DNA of 64,000 bases, taken from NCBI GenBank assembly GCA_007859745.1, contig SMLU01000001.1:1674001-1738000 (forward strand), given 5' to 3'. Positions 8,100-20,300 of the stretch are shown piece by piece (position 1 is the stretch's first letter; the number at the start of each line of letters is the position of its first letter). The position numbers and the translations under genes were made by a program. This DNA is from Phycisphaerae bacterium RAS1 (lineage in GTDB: Bacteria > Planctomycetota > Phycisphaerae > UBA1845 > Fen-1342). Below the pieces are notes generated by a model. It did not search any database and was not told the origin of the DNA. It was given only the letters and a program-made list of their open reading frames with translations.

Positions 8100-11000
8100 T
8101 GCGAAACGAAGGACCGACCCTCTTCGAGTTCTTTACAGCGGCCGCACCGCCGCCTGTCCCTGTTCAACCGTTCGCGCCCGCGGATGAAACGACCAGGCCC
8201 GCGCAAGCGGTGGCGACGGCACCGATTTCCGGCGGCGAGAAAGGCAAGGCCCGCGACATTATCGCGGCGATACGCACGCTCAGGCAGATCGAGCACGAGC
8301 ACCGGGCGGCGACGGCGGAAGAGAAGCAGGTGCTGTCCCGCTTCACTGGGTTCGGGGCGGTCGCACTCTCACTGTTTCCCGACCCGGTGACGGGCCGCTA
8401 CAGAAATGAGGGCTGGCGCGTACTCGGCGACGAGCTGAAGGCCCTGCTTGCGCCCGCCGAGTATGACAGCGCCAAGCGCACGACGTTCAACGCTTTCTAC
8501 ACGTCTCCCATTGTCATCGGTGCGATTCACGACGCGATTGCACGACTCGGAGTACCGGACGATGCGACGATCCTGGAACCCGGATGCGGCATCGGCAATT
8601 TCATGGGCCACGGGAGCGGCCGCCACCGCTTCATCGGCGTCGAGCTGGACTCGGTATCGGGACGGATCGCCAGGGCGCTGCATCCCGGCCACGACATCCG
8701 CATCGAGAATTTCCGCGACACGCAGATCCCCGAAGGCCGCATCGGGGCGGTCGTCGGCAACGTGCCGTTCGCCGACGTGAAGCTCGACTATCACGGCCAG
8801 AAGCTCGCCCTGCATGATTATTTCCTGGCCAAGTCCGTGGACGCGCTCAAGCCCGGCGGTGTGATGGCGCTCGTCACCTCGCACTACACGCTCGACAAGC
8901 AGAACGCGGCGATTCGCGAGTATCTCGGCTCGAAGGCGGATTTCGTCGGGGCGATCCGTCTGCCGTCGGACGCCTTCAAGCGGGAAGGGACGGCGGTCGT
9001 CACCGACATCCTGTTGCTTCGCAAGCGCGCCGGTGATGAGCCGGCTCATCACGCCGACGCCGACTGGCTTCGTACCGCGCCGCTTGTAGTGGACGGCGCC
9101 GAAGTCGCCGTCAACCGCTACTTCCTCAACCACCCGGAGATGGTCCTCGGCGAGTGGAGCCGCAAGGACACGCTGTATGGCGGCGAGGGCTACAGCCTCA
9201 AGAACAACGGCGACCTGGCCGCGCAGCTGCGAACCGCTATCGGCCGCCTGCCGCAGTTCAACGCACCGCAGGAGCGCCCGGGCGCATCGACGGTCGAGGC
9301 GATATTCACTCCGCCACCGCCCGAGAAGCACATCAACGAGGGGAGTTTCTTGGTCGGAACCGACCGGCAGATCAACCAGGTTGCCGGCGGCCAGTCCGTG
9401 CCTGTCACCTACGGCGGCGCCGCGCTCAAGGCGAACGGCACGCTGACCGGCAGGCGTTTTGCCGCCCTGATCGAGCTGCGCGACCGCGCCCGCCGCGTGC
9501 TGCAATCGCAGAATGAGGATTGGCCGGCCGGGCATCGCGACGAAGCCCGCCGCGAGTTGAACAGCGCTTATGACCGGTTCGTGCGCGCCTACGGGCCGAT
9601 CAACAAGACGACCTTCAGCGAGGCCCGCGACGGAAGCGTGATACGACGCCGCCCCAACCTGGTGAAATTCATCGAAGACCCCGATGCGATGCTGGTGATG
9701 TCGCTGGAGGATTACGACGAAGTGACGGGCAAGGCGGCGAAGGCCGCCATCATGACCAAGGACGTGGTGGGCCGGACGCCGCCCGTCACAAAAGTGCAAA
9801 ACGCCGAGGAGGGGTTGCTCGTTTCGCTTAACCAGCGGGGCCGGGTGGACCTTGCGTGCATCGCCGGGCTGTACGGCAAACCCGAAGATGACATCGTCCG
9901 CGAACTCGGCGACCTCATTTACCGCGACCCGGAATCGAAGGAATGGAAGACCGCCGACGACTACCTGTCGGGCAACGTCCGCGCCAAGTTGGCAGAGGCG
10001 GTAAGGGCAGGGGCAGCTTACGTTCGTAATGCAGAGGCCCTTAAGCGCGTGCAGCCGGAGGACGTGCTGCCCGGCGATATCGACGCCAATCTCGGCGCGC
10101 CGTGGATTCCGGCAAGCGACATTCAGGCTTTCGCGGCGGAGTTGTTTAACGTCGATCCGTCCGCCGTGCCGGTCGGCCACCTAGCGAAGGACGCGGTGTG
10201 GAGTTTCGAGGCCGGACACGCCGCCAAGGCGTCGGTTGCCGCCATGTCGGAGTACGGCACCGGCCGCGCCAACGGCACATGGCTGCTGGAACTCGCCCTC
10301 AACATGAAGTCGCCGGTCATCTATGACGTGATCGACGACGGCGACCGCGAGGAGCGGATCGTCAACCAGGACGAGACGCTTGCCGCGCGCGAGAAACAGA
10401 AACTCATCAAGGAACGCTTCCGCGCTTGGGTGTTCTCCGACCCCGAACGCACGGAGCGGCTGGTCCGCGTCTATAACGACACCTACAACAATCTGCGGCC
10501 GCGGCTCTTCGACGGCTCGCATCTCGATTTCCCCGGCATGAACCAGACCGTAAAGCTCCGGCCGCACCAGGCCGACGCCGTCTGGCGCGGCATGAGTTCG
10601 GGCAACACGCTGCTCGCCCACGCCGTCGGCGCCGGCAAGACGTTCACAATGGCCACCACCGGCATGAAGATGCGGCAGGCCGGACTTATCAAAAAGCCAA
10701 TGTATGTCGTGCCGAACCACCTGCTGGAGCAGTTCGCCCGCGAGTTCATGCAGCTCTACCCCAACGCCAGGCTGCTGGTCGCCACGAAGGAAGACCTTGC
10801 CCGCGACCGGCGGAAGCTCTTAACGGCCAAGATCGCCAGCGGCGACTGGGACGGCATCCTGGTCACGCATTCATCCTTCGAGCGGATCGGCATGTCCCGG
10901 GATTATCAGCAGAGATTCCTCACCGAGCAGATCGCTGAATATGACGAGCTGCTGCGCGAGCACGCCGGCGCCAAGGGCAGCAACCGCAACCTCATCAAAC

Positions 11001-13243
11001 AGATCGAAAAGCAGAAAGCCGCCCGCGAGGAGCGGCTGAAAGCCCTGCTTGCGCAGGAGAAAAAGGACGACGGGCTGGTCTTCGACGAGCTTGGCGTGGA
11101 CCACGTCTTCATCGACGAGGCGCATTTCTTCAAGAACCTGGAGACGCCGACCAAGATGGACCGCGTCGCCGGCATCCAGACCGGCGGCAGCGAGCGGGCG
11201 TTCGACGTGTACATGAAGGCCCGCTATCTCGGCGAGCAGCATCCCGGCCACGGCGTCACGTTCGCCACCGGCACGCCGATATCGAACACGATGGTCGAGA
11301 TGTACACGATGCAGCGCTTCCTCGACCCGGAGGGGCTGAAAAGCCGCGGGCTGGAGCATTTCGACGCCTGGGCGGCGACGTTCGGCGAGGTGATAGACAC
11401 GATGGAGATTTCGCCGGACGGTGCGTCGCTGCGCCCGCGCAGCCGTTTCGCCAAGTTCACCAATCTGCCGGAACTCCAGCAGATGTTCCGCTCATTCTCC
11501 GACGTACAGACGGCCGAAATGCTCAACCTGCCGCGGCCGAGGCTCGAAACCGGCAAGGCGATCGTCGTGGCCTGTCCAATGTCCGCCGAGCAGAACGACC
11601 TGCAACAAACGCTCGTGACGCGCTACGAGCGGCTGCGGTCGCAGAAGGTGGACCCGCGCCTCGACAACGCGCTCAATATCACGACCGACGGCCGCAAGCT
11701 TGCCCTCGATGCGAGAATGCTCTCCTCTACCGCGCCGGACATGGCAGGCTCCAAGATTAACCGCCTCGTCGAGAATGTCGCCGAAATCTGGGAAAGGACC
11801 GCCGACACGCGCGGCGCGCAGATGGTTTTCTGCGACATGGGCGTCCATCCGACGCCATGGGGTTACTCCGCCTATGACGACGTGATTGCGAAGCTCGTGG
11901 CCCGCGGCGTTCCCCGCGCGCAGATCGCCGCGATCGGCGACGCCGAGTCCGACGCCAAGAAGCAATCGCTATTCGACAAGGTGAGGAACGGTTCGGTGCG
12001 CGTGCTGATCGGCAGCACGCAGAAGATGGGTACCGGCACCAACGTCCAGCAGCGGCTGGTAGCCCTACATCACCTCGACGCCCCCTGGAAGCCGGCGGAG
12101 GTGGAGCAGCGGGAAGGGCGGATTCTCCGTCAGGGAAACACGAACGAAGAGGTAGCCGTCTATCGCTACGTCACCGAAGGATCGTTCGACGCCTATATGT
12201 GGCAGGCCCTTGAAACAAAAGCCCGATTCATCGGCCAGGTCATCACGGGCCACAACGCCGCCCGCGGCGCCGAGGATGTCGGCGGGCAGGAGCTTTCCTA
12301 CGCCGAAGTGAAAGCGATCGCCTCCGGGAACCCGGCGGTTCTCACGCTCGCCGAGGCCGATGCCGAGTTGCAGCGGCTGGCGCTGCTCAAGAAAAACCAC
12401 CTCGACGAACAGTATGTCGCCCGCCGGGCGGTGCGTGACCTGCCGGCGAAAATCGCGAGCCTGTCCAAGCGCTTGGCCGACCTGTCCACCGACCAGGCGA
12501 CACTCGCCGCACATGCCCGCGACCCGGTTTCGATCGGCGGGCACGAGCTGTCCCGCGACGAGGCGATTGCGGCGCTCGGCCGCGAAACGGAAAGGCTGCC
12601 GCGCAACGCGCCGCACGAATGGCGCGTGCCGATCGGCACATGGCGTGGACTGCAATTCGGATTTATCGTTGACCCGCACGACTCCGGCGCGGTCTATCTC
12701 GAAGGCGCCACGGTCCGTCATGAACGCTTCCTGCGCGACCGGCCGGGTCCGCGGGCCGTGCTCAACGCGCTGGAGCGCCTTACGGCCGAATGCACGACCG
12801 ACGTGGCTCGCACGCGCCAGGAGCTCTCAATCGCCGAGGGACAGCTGCGGGACTTTCAGGCGCGGATCGGCAAACCCTTCGGGCACGATGCATATCAGGC
12901 CGAACTTACCGACCTGCGTGACCGTCTCAAGGCGAGCCTCGCGGGGAAGGGACAACATTCGGGCGGCGGTACGCCGCCGGCTGACGTGGCCGAGCCGCAA
13001 GCGTCACCTGCCGACATCGCCGACCGGATCAAGGCACTCAAAGCCGGCCACACGATCGACGCAGCGCCGGAGCGTGCCGGCATCCGCCGCATCGATGCCG
13101 AGGAACCTGTGACGTCCCGCATTCGTCGTCATGCCCCGGCACCACGGCCGGCGGAAACCGCAGCGCAACCGGAGCATCCTCGACGGACGTTTCGCGAGTC
13201 GGTAGCCGAGCAGCAGTCAGGTGTCGCTATCGCGCGAGCGTAG
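8099..13243 (+). CDS. DarB-like methylase-helicase fusion (SNF2/N6-methylase)
   Basis: A 1714-aa protein that joins a DNA methylase-like domain to an SF2/SNF2-type helicase. ILEPGCGIGNFMG (about 158-170) is SAM motif I and GNVPF (about 219) stands in for NPPF/NPPY. The helicase has Walker A HAVGAGKTF (about 842), FIDEAHFFKN (about 1003) and motif VI QREGRILRQGN (about 1336). The C-terminal 250 residues are helical and end in a low-complexity tail. Proteins of this build include P1 DarB and related plasmid/ICE genes; DarB protects incoming DNA from type I restriction. The start at 8099 overlaps the upstream stop; the in-frame extension to 7667 lacks coding character. It is probably an anti-restriction or transfer-associated gene. 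Confidence 0.9.
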   Translation: MRNEGPTLFEFFTAAAPPPVPVQPFAPADETTRPAQAVATAPISGGEKGKARDIIAAIRTLRQIEHEHRAATAEEKQVLSRFTGFGAVALSLFPDPVTGRYRNEGWRVLGDELKALLAPAEYDSAKRTTFNAFYTSPIVIGAIHDAIARLGVPDDATILEPGCGIGNFMGHGSGRHRFIGVELDSVSGRIARALHPGHDIRIENFRDTQIPEGRIGAVVGNVPFADVKLDYHGQKLALHDYFLAKSVDALKPGGVMALVTSHYTLDKQNAAIREYLGSKADFVGAIRLPSDAFKREGTAVVTDILLLRKRAGDEPAHHADADWLRTAPLVVDGAEVAVNRYFLNHPEMVLGEWSRKDTLYGGEGYSLKNNGDLAAQLRTAIGRLPQFNAPQERPGASTVEAIFTPPPPEKHINEGSFLVGTDRQINQVAGGQSVPVTYGGAALKANGTLTGRRFAALIELRDRARRVLQSQNEDWPAGHRDEARRELNSAYDRFVRAYGPINKTTFSEARDGSVIRRRPNLVKFIEDPDAMLVMSLEDYDEVTGKAAKAAIMTKDVVGRTPPVTKVQNAEEGLLVSLNQRGRVDLACIAGLYGKPEDDIVRELGDLIYRDPESKEWKTADDYLSGNVRAKLAEAVRAGAAYVRNAEALKRVQPEDVLPGDIDANLGAPWIPASDIQAFAAELFNVDPSAVPVGHLAKDAVWSFEAGHAAKASVAAMSEYGTGRANGTWLLELALNMKSPVIYDVIDDGDREERIVNQDETLAAREKQKLIKERFRAWVFSDPERTERLVRVYNDTYNNLRPRLFDGSHLDFPGMNQTVKLRPHQADAVWRGMSSGNTLLAHAVGAGKTFTMATTGMKMRQAGLIKKPMYVVPNHLLEQFAREFMQLYPNARLLVATKEDLARDRRKLLTAKIASGDWDGILVTHSSFERIGMSRDYQQRFLTEQIAEYDELLREHAGAKGSNRNLIKQIEKQKAAREERLKALLAQEKKDDGLVFDELGVDHVFIDEAHFFKNLETPTKMDRVAGIQTGGSERAFDVYMKARYLGEQHPGHGVTFATGTPISNTMVEMYTMQRFLDPEGLKSRGLEHFDAWAATFGEVIDTMEISPDGASLRPRSRFAKFTNLPELQQMFRSFSDVQTAEMLNLPRPRLETGKAIVVACPMSAEQNDLQQTLVTRYERLRSQKVDPRLDNALNITTDGRKLALDARMLSSTAPDMAGSKINRLVENVAEIWERTADTRGAQMVFCDMGVHPTPWGYSAYDDVIAKLVARGVPRAQIAAIGDAESDAKKQSLFDKVRNGSVRVLIGSTQKMGTGTNVQQRLVALHHLDAPWKPAEVEQREGRILRQGNTNEEVAVYRYVTEGSFDAYMWQALETKARFIGQVITGHNAARGAEDVGGQELSYAEVKAIASGNPAVLTLAEADAELQRLALLKKNHLDEQYVARRAVRDLPAKIASLSKRLADLSTDQATLAAHARDPVSIGGHELSRDEAIAALGRETERLPRNAPHEWRVPIGTWRGLQFGFIVDPHDSGAVYLEGATVRHERFLRDRPGPRAVLNALERLTAECTTDVARTRQELSIAEGQLRDFQARIGKPFGHDAYQAELTDLRDRLKASLAGKGQHSGGGTPPADVAEPQASPADIADRIKALKAGHTIDAAPERAGIRRIDAEEPVTSRIRRHAPAPRPAETAAQPEHPRRTFRESVAEQQSGVAIARA

Positions 13244-13472
13244 CAGCACGGCGTAATCGGCTCTCGAATTCTCGGCGGGTTCGAGTGTGGTAGCTTTGTT
13301 CGGCGTGGGCACAGCGATTCCTCAGCGGAGGCCGACCGGCATCGACGCGGCTTGTCTGATTGTCACGTCCTCGTGCAGGCGCGCGTTGCGGGTTCTTCTC
13401 ACGTCGTTTAATCTCCTGGAGTTGAGCAGATCGCTTACTTTTCCCACGCCGGGTCGGCGTTCTACTGCCTGG

Positions 13473-13640
13473 ATGCCATCGACGGAACCCATCCAGGCGC
13501 AGACCTTTTCCGGCCACGAGAGCTTTCCGCTTCGTTTCCACGGCTAACCGAGGCTGTTCGCGGCTGCGAACCCCCAAAGCAACGGAATTTGTTCGCACGC
13601 GACGACGCGATCGTGCGGCGCGTGCACGTGCGGAAGCTCG
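13473..13640 (+). pseudogene. DUF4007 N-terminal remnant (frameshifted, truncated)
   Basis: From the ATG at 13473 the frame reads MPSTEPIQAQTFSGHESFPL, then RFHG and a stop. One base short at about 13543, a shifted frame continues LTEAVRGCE ... LFARDDAIV to about 13620. FSGHESFPLR, a Trp-Leu-Thr-Lys-Ala-Val-Arg segment and FARDDAIV, in this order, are the start of DUF4007 proteins, which occur near DNA phosphorothioation and other defence genes. Homology fades after RDDAIV. The gene is therefore a broken fragment of about 50 codons. Confidence 0.5.
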
Positions 13641-14355
13641 CGCACCCGCGCTATGAGCTCCGGACAGAGTCCCGGATGTTCCTGCGGCTGCTACGGCCGG
13701 CGGCTTGGGGAGCAGCGTACGAACCGCGCAACGAGCCATGATGGCGAGAGCGGTTGGCGGTCAGCTACCTACTTTGAGCCCGCGGCTGGGTCAACTCGCG
13801 CAACAGCGCGCAGAATTCCACAGGCCCGGTGTAAGCACCCACGAGAAAGCCAGTTACGCGCGGGATGAGTCTCGGCTACTCCATGGGCGCTGAGCGACGC
13901 GCGCGGCAGCCAACCACGACGCCGGATCACGTCGATATCCAACGGGCTTACTCGTCAGCATCAGAGGGGTGTCGTAACTCGTTTGACGTCATAGCACTAA
14001 CACGCTTCGGATTGATCAGCCCGGTCCTGGGTTACTGGGGTCATTTTCCCCGGCCGCAATCGCGCGTTCGTCAAGGATCGCGTCGGGAATTGGGGCATTT
14101 TCCGCACCGTGCGTACGTTTGAGCCCATTCAACCGACCGCACGACACTCCCAGTCTCCACTTGTCACAACTTGTACGGGAACGAGGATTGCCTGACGATC
14201 TGATGAGCCCTGCGCGGTCGGGCGGCGGTGCGGCGGTCACGAGGCAGCGCCAACGCGTGGTGTGCGTCCGCGGGCAGATGACCGCCAGGGCAGTGGACAT
14301 CGCCTGCCGGAGATTCGCGACGATCGCTGGGACACACAACGTACGGAGAGCTCCA
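13641..14355. other. Long non-coding stretch with possible IS-end remnants
   Basis: Roughly 700 bases without convincing coding. Near the right end, GGGGTCATTTTCCCCGG (about 14038) and TTGGGGCATTTTCCGCAC (about 14092) are spaced imperfect repeats. Such CATTTTC words are found in the multiple end repeats of some IS21-family elements, so this may be a leftover IS end. GGAGAG lies before the RHS start at 14356. Confidence 0.3.
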
Positions 14356-17300
14356 ATGCACCCACGTCCATTCAACGCACTGCGTCACCTCCCGTTTCTC
14401 CGCCCGACCCTCCTATTCGGTATGCTTCTGCTTTCGCGACCGTCACTCAGTGTCGCCGATCCGCCGCAAGGTCTTCCATGTGACGCGAATTGCGATGGGG
14501 TCGTTAACTGCCTTGACTATGACTGGATATTGGATGTACTTAACGGCGGTCCCGGCTTTCCAGAGTGCGACTTGGTTTGGTGGGATCCCACAAGCGGTGA
14601 CGAGGAACTCACTGATTTTGATTTCTGCTTCTGCACCTGCGGCTGCACGCCAGATCCCCCGCCGCCGCCATCGGACTGCGGCCCACCGGCTCCGCCGGCC
14701 GGCACATGCGACACGCCCGAGCCAGCTGCTTTGTGCGGAGTTGAGTATGCCTGGACGCCGACACCACAAATCTGCCCGCGCGGCACTGCCGATCTTCTCG
14801 CCATCGCGTGCACACAGGCGAAGTGGTCGATACAAGGTGCTAGTAACGGCTGCCGGCTGATCACCTACGCTGACGATTGTAACGATGCCCTCACTGGTGC
14901 GATGCTCGTGGCAGGTGATAAGCCATGCACCGTCGTTGTGCAGGTCACCAAGGGGAGCTGTTCCGCAAACGTGGTCGTCACCGTTGGCTGCGGCGACGCC
15001 GGCGGGTGTCCAAGCGGCGGGTGTGGAAGCGGCGGTGTCCCCGGTGCTGGAAGCGCCAGCGTTAAGAGCAGCGTTGAGCTCCGCTTCGCAATGGGCGCGG
15101 CATCCGACGACCAGAGCGCCGGCTTTCTTCGTGTTTTCGCGGAAACCCCGACGGAAGCCCTCTCCAAGCCGGCATCCCTGCAGTACGCCTTCGAGCCGGA
15201 AGGCGTAACGGTGCGACGCAACGGGACGACCGGGCAGATTGAGCAAGTGCGATCGCTCGATGTGCTCGCCAACATCCGCGACGATGATCCGGATGATGAC
15301 ACGTATTATATCGAGTATTTTCTTCCCGGAGAGGTGTCTGACTGGTCGAGCGATCCGGTCGGCCCTTGGGACACGACGGGCACTCCGGCCGTCGTGTGGA
15401 CGATTGAAAGTGCTGACGGTGCACCAGACTTCCATCATCTTCGAGCGACCAAGACGGTCGGTACAACCACTCAGGTTGTCTATGACTTCGAGTACGACGA
15501 CATCCTGCCGACTCCGGATCTGGCGTGGTCATGGACGCTGACAACCAGCGATGGCTCAGAGACGCTGCGCACCGAAGGCGTCACTCATGAGGTTGACAGC
15601 GAAGCACACACGGAGACAACGAACTACGTCCGCACAGAAGACGACGAGATCGTTGAGCATGTGCGCGAGATCATCCAGAACTACGGCGGCAACGAGGCCG
15701 TTATCGAGCACGTCGTCGACCCGAATGGGCTGAATCTCGCCACGCAATATGAGTACTACACAGACAACCTCTCTGTTCTGCGCCTGAAATCAAGGCGGAA
15801 TCCAGACGGCGCCTGGGCCTGGTACAATTATGCGTCCGGCGGTGGGAATGTCACTGTCACCGAAATTACGGGCATCTTGGATCAAAGCTTCGTCTCCGAT
15901 CCCGATCCAGACGATCCAGGGATGCGCGCCATTGAAACGACTACGAACTCGAATGGTCAGCTCGTCAGCATTGTCGAGCGGATCGAAGGCGCGATTGTCG
16001 CTCAGGCGGACTTCCAACAGTCCGCGACTCAGCAGATCGAATTGCGATGCGTCGATGCGGCTTGTAATGACGTTCTTGTCACTACGACGACGTGGACGGC
16101 CGCTGATCGGCGGCACGTTGACCTGGTTGTCTATCCCGACGGTACGCGTAGCGACCATGCGTATGAGCAGGGCACATACTCTTTCAGCGGCGGAAACCCC
16201 ACGTTCACCCCGTCTTCGAGCGGCACGTTCTCGCGTCATTCAGTCGCCAAACTGGCACACGGTGGAGCCAGCGTTACGGGCAAGACTACGATTGATGGGA
16301 CCATTGAAGATGCGAGCGGCCGGGTCGTGCTGAATGAAACCCTGGCAGTCACGGCAAGCGGCACCGCGCGCGTGTCGTGGACGGCCAGAGAATATGATGG
16401 GTTGGGCAGAGTCACATCAACGATCTCGTTGAATGGAGAGCAGTCGAGCGTCAGCTACGGCTCCTCTACCTGCTGTGATACGCGCACCGTCACCGACAGT
16501 TCCGGCATTGTCACATCGTATCACTACGACGTCCTCGGAAGACTGACGCAAACCGTCAAAACAGCGGACACCAACGTGGTCCGCGTCATCCAATACCTGG
16601 CGGAAGATGTAGAAGGGACCATCCTCCGCGTCGAGTTGACGACCACGTCAGCCGGCGCGCTGTCGCTGGAAACCGTGCGCAAATTCGACCGAGCGGGCCG
16701 TCTCGTGGCTGACGTCGACGACGCGGGATTGCCCACGGAGCTCGCGTATACCAGTGCTGGAAGAACAAGGACCATCACGCGTCCCGGCGGGCTGACCGAG
16801 GTCACCGAGTACTACCGCGACGGACGCGTCAAGTCGGTCACGGGCGACGTGATCGAGCAGCACTACACGTATGGCGTCGAGAGCAGCGGCCGGACCTGGA
16901 CCAAGGTCGTCACGGGCGCGTCGAACTCCACGCGTTACGTCAAGACGTTGTACGACGCGCTTGGCCGCGTGGTCGAGGAAGAGCGGCCGGCCTTCTCGCC
17001 GGACGTGGAAAACCCGCTTGAGCCGTTGGTGAGCACCTACGAGTACTACGACTCCGGCACTGGCGCCGGGCAACTCAAAAAGGTCAGCCAGCCAGGGCGG
17101 GCTCCAACTGTCTACGTCTATGACGTTTTAGGCAGCCTTAGCCGAACGGGATTGGACGTGGGAAACGACGGCCTGAACTTGCAGAGCGAAGACCGCATCA
17201 CTGACACTGAAGCGCTCTACCAGTTGTGCGGCTCGTCCATCTGTCGAGAAACGACCACGACCGTCTACACGACCGTCGACGAGACCGACACTGTTGCCAC

Positions 17301-20300
17301 CGTTCAACGCGAGTACCTCACGGCGCTTCCCAGCGGCACCGTGCGCTGGACCGAGACCGAGGACGCGGACCAGAACGTCACCACCTCGAAAACACACATC
17401 AACGCGGCGACAAAAACCGTCACGCAGTACATGCAGTACCCAGGCCAATCGACACCCTTTGCCGCGAGCGTCACGATCAACGGCTTGCTGCAGTCCACGA
17501 CCAGCCGGGCCGGCATCGTGACGGATTACGGCTACGACGCCCTGGAGCGCCGAGCCGATGTAACTGACGGCCGCGACAACACGACGACGACCGCCTACGA
17601 CGAAGGAACGACGCGCGTGGACTTCGTCGCCAACGCCAACGGCGACGTGGCCGACTACGTCTACGACGAGGAAGCGGGCCGGCTGATCGCCGTCGGCAAC
17701 CTGCTCGACGACGACGAGTCCTACGTCTGGACGCGCTACGCATACGACACCAACAAGCCCGGCCACCCGCTCTACCGTGTCTGGGGCCACGTGCCGCAGC
17801 CGGTGCAGTTCGATTTCAACAGCCTGGGCGAGCGCGTCGGCCTGCACACTTACCGGATCGACGCCAATGGTCCCGGCGGCGGGCCGGACTGGAACGGCAC
17901 GACCTGGCCCAGCGGCGCGGGCGACGGCGACGAAACCGAGTGGGCCTTCGACCCCGCCACCGGCCTGCTGACCGCCAAGACGTACGACGACGCGACTCAG
18001 ACGAAGTACAGCTACACGCCCGAAGGCCGGCTCTACACGCGCACCTGGGCGCGGCTCGTCAACGGCAACCCGCTTGTCACGACCTACACCTACGACGAAA
18101 ACACGGGCGAGCTCGCGACCATCAACTACTCCGACACGGCCGCCAGCCCGGATGCCGTCTTCACCTACACCCGCACCGGCCTGACCGACGTCGTCACCGA
18201 CAACCGCCTCGAAATCACGCATGACTACGACTACGACGCACTGCTCCAGCTTGAAACCGAGACGATCAGCGAGCTGACCGCCGGCGTTCTGTACGAGAAA
18301 GTCATCACCCGCGGCTACAGCGAGATCGCCCCCGGCCGGCTGGAGAGCCTGCAGGTCGGCACGACCGGCGACCTCGACGCCGACTACGCCGCGGCGTATG
18401 CCTACAACGGCCCGACCGCGCGCATGACGCGCGTCACCGGCCCCGGCCTGCCCAGCGGCGGCGGGTCGGACTTCGGCGCGTGGTACAGCTACCTCGCCAG
18501 CAGCGAGCTGCTCGAGAAGACCGAGATCAAGAGCGCCGCCAACGCCGTCCTGCTGCGGACGACACGCAGCTTCGAAGCTGACCGCGACCTGCTCACAACG
18601 ATCGAGAACAAGTGGGACCCGGCCGGGACGCCGGTGGTGAAGTCGAGGTATACCTACACGAACGACCGCCTGGCCCGTCGGACATCGGTGTTGAACGAGG
18701 GCACGGCGTTTTCGCTGCCGTCGCCGCACACGGCGGCGTATAATCGGTACGGCTACAACGACCGCAACGAGCTGACGACGGCGTATCGCTATCTCGGCGA
18801 CGATCCGAGCGAGTTTGAGACGGACGATCCCGTGCCCAACGAGCATTTCAAGTACGATTACGATCCGATCGGCAACCGCCGCGGGGCGTGGATGGGGCCG
18901 GAAGGCGAGGATCCGCTGGTCGGCTCGGAATACAATCCGACCAACGGCCTGAATCAGTACGAGCGCGTCGCGACCGTCTCGGGCATCGAGGAGTCGCCGA
19001 GCATTTCGAACTGGATCGAGCATGACGAAGACGGCAACCTCTCGCTGACACACGTTGCCGGCGACATGAACTGCGACGGGCAATTAAACGTGCTCGACAT
19101 CAACATCTTTACGATGGCGATCCTCGACCCGGAGCAGTACATCGAGTTGTACCCCGACTGCCGCATCGGCAACGGCGATATGAACGGCGACGGCGAAGTG
19201 GACATTCTGGACGTGAACACGTTCGTCTACCTGGTCGGTGCAAACAACGGCACCTACACGCGCTACGTCTGGAACGCCGAGAACCGGCTGATCGAAGTAT
19301 GGCCAGCCGCGAACGGGGCGGATTGGCCTGACGACACGCTTCGCAGCGAGTATGTTTATGATTATCTCGGCCGGCGGGTCATCAAGCGCGTCTACACGTG
19401 GACAACCGGCTCACCCGGCTCGTGGTCGCTGACCCTCGATCGCCGGTTCGTCTACGACGGCTGGCTGCTGCTATTGGAACTTGACGGCCTGGACGAGAAC
19501 GCGGTTATCCGCAAGTACACGTGGGGGCTGGACCTCAGCGGCCTGAGCGGCGGCTCTGTGGGATCGGCCTCCGGCCGGTCATCTGACGACGGCCGGTCTT
19601 CCGCCGGCGGCATCGGCGGCCTGCTGGCGATGGAACAAGCCTCCGGCGTCCAATCCGGCTACTCCGGCGGCTATCTCTACTGCTACGATGCTAACGGCAA
19701 CGTGACGCAGTTGCTCGACGCCGACGACGGCGCGATCGCGGTCAAGTACGAGTATGACCCGTACGGAAATTGCGTGAACACGGCGACGAGCGGCGAACTC
19801 GACCAGCCGATGAAATTCAGCACGCGACCGTTTGATGCTGAAACCGGCTTCGGCGCGTGGTTGTACCGGCCTTACGATCCGAGGGCGGGCAGGTGGGTGA
19901 GTCGGGAGCCTCTGGAACCGAGTCCGGACGGAACACGATCGCACGCGTATGTGTTTGCCATGAACGCACCATTGGACCTTGTCGATCCAGACGGCAGACA
20001 AATTATGCGCCCGCCCCCACGCCGCGTTGCACCAGCTCGCCCGACCCCACGTATTGTGGTTCCGGATCCGGGCAGACCAATAACGGCAAATCCCGAATGC
20101 TGTGATCGCTGCGAGGTCGAGATTGCTATGCGGGTAGTGCTTCGGAATATCACTGGAGATACCCCATTTGTTCCGGGAGAGCGGACGCATCGCCAAGATA
20201 TTCACTTCTCAGCCCGCGTCTGGCGACTCGGATGCAAGTGCTCTGGCGAAGTCGGAGCGCTTATTGATGCGCCAAACGTCATCACATACGGTCCCGTTAG

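Noticed and set aside
8369-10180. 603-codon open frame opposite the methylase-helicase
   Set aside because: Shadow caused by high GC at third positions; no domain or start signal.
13325-13336. GCGGAGGCCGAC identical to part of the CRISPR repeat
   Set aside because: A 12-base match in GC-rich DNA with no further similarity; not an anti-repeat or stray repeat.
13287-13547. 86-codon frame as an intact gene
   Set aside because: Only its end carries a recognisable motif (DUF4007 start), which then continues in another frame; reported as a remnant.
14119-14355. In-frame upstream extension of the RHS gene
   Set aside because: The start at 14356 has a ribosome site and opens a proper signal peptide; the extension would bury it.
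17128-19083. 651-codon open frame opposite the RHS gene
   Set aside because: Antisense shadow in GC-rich DNA; the plus strand carries clear YD repeats and no ribosome site fits the minus frame.
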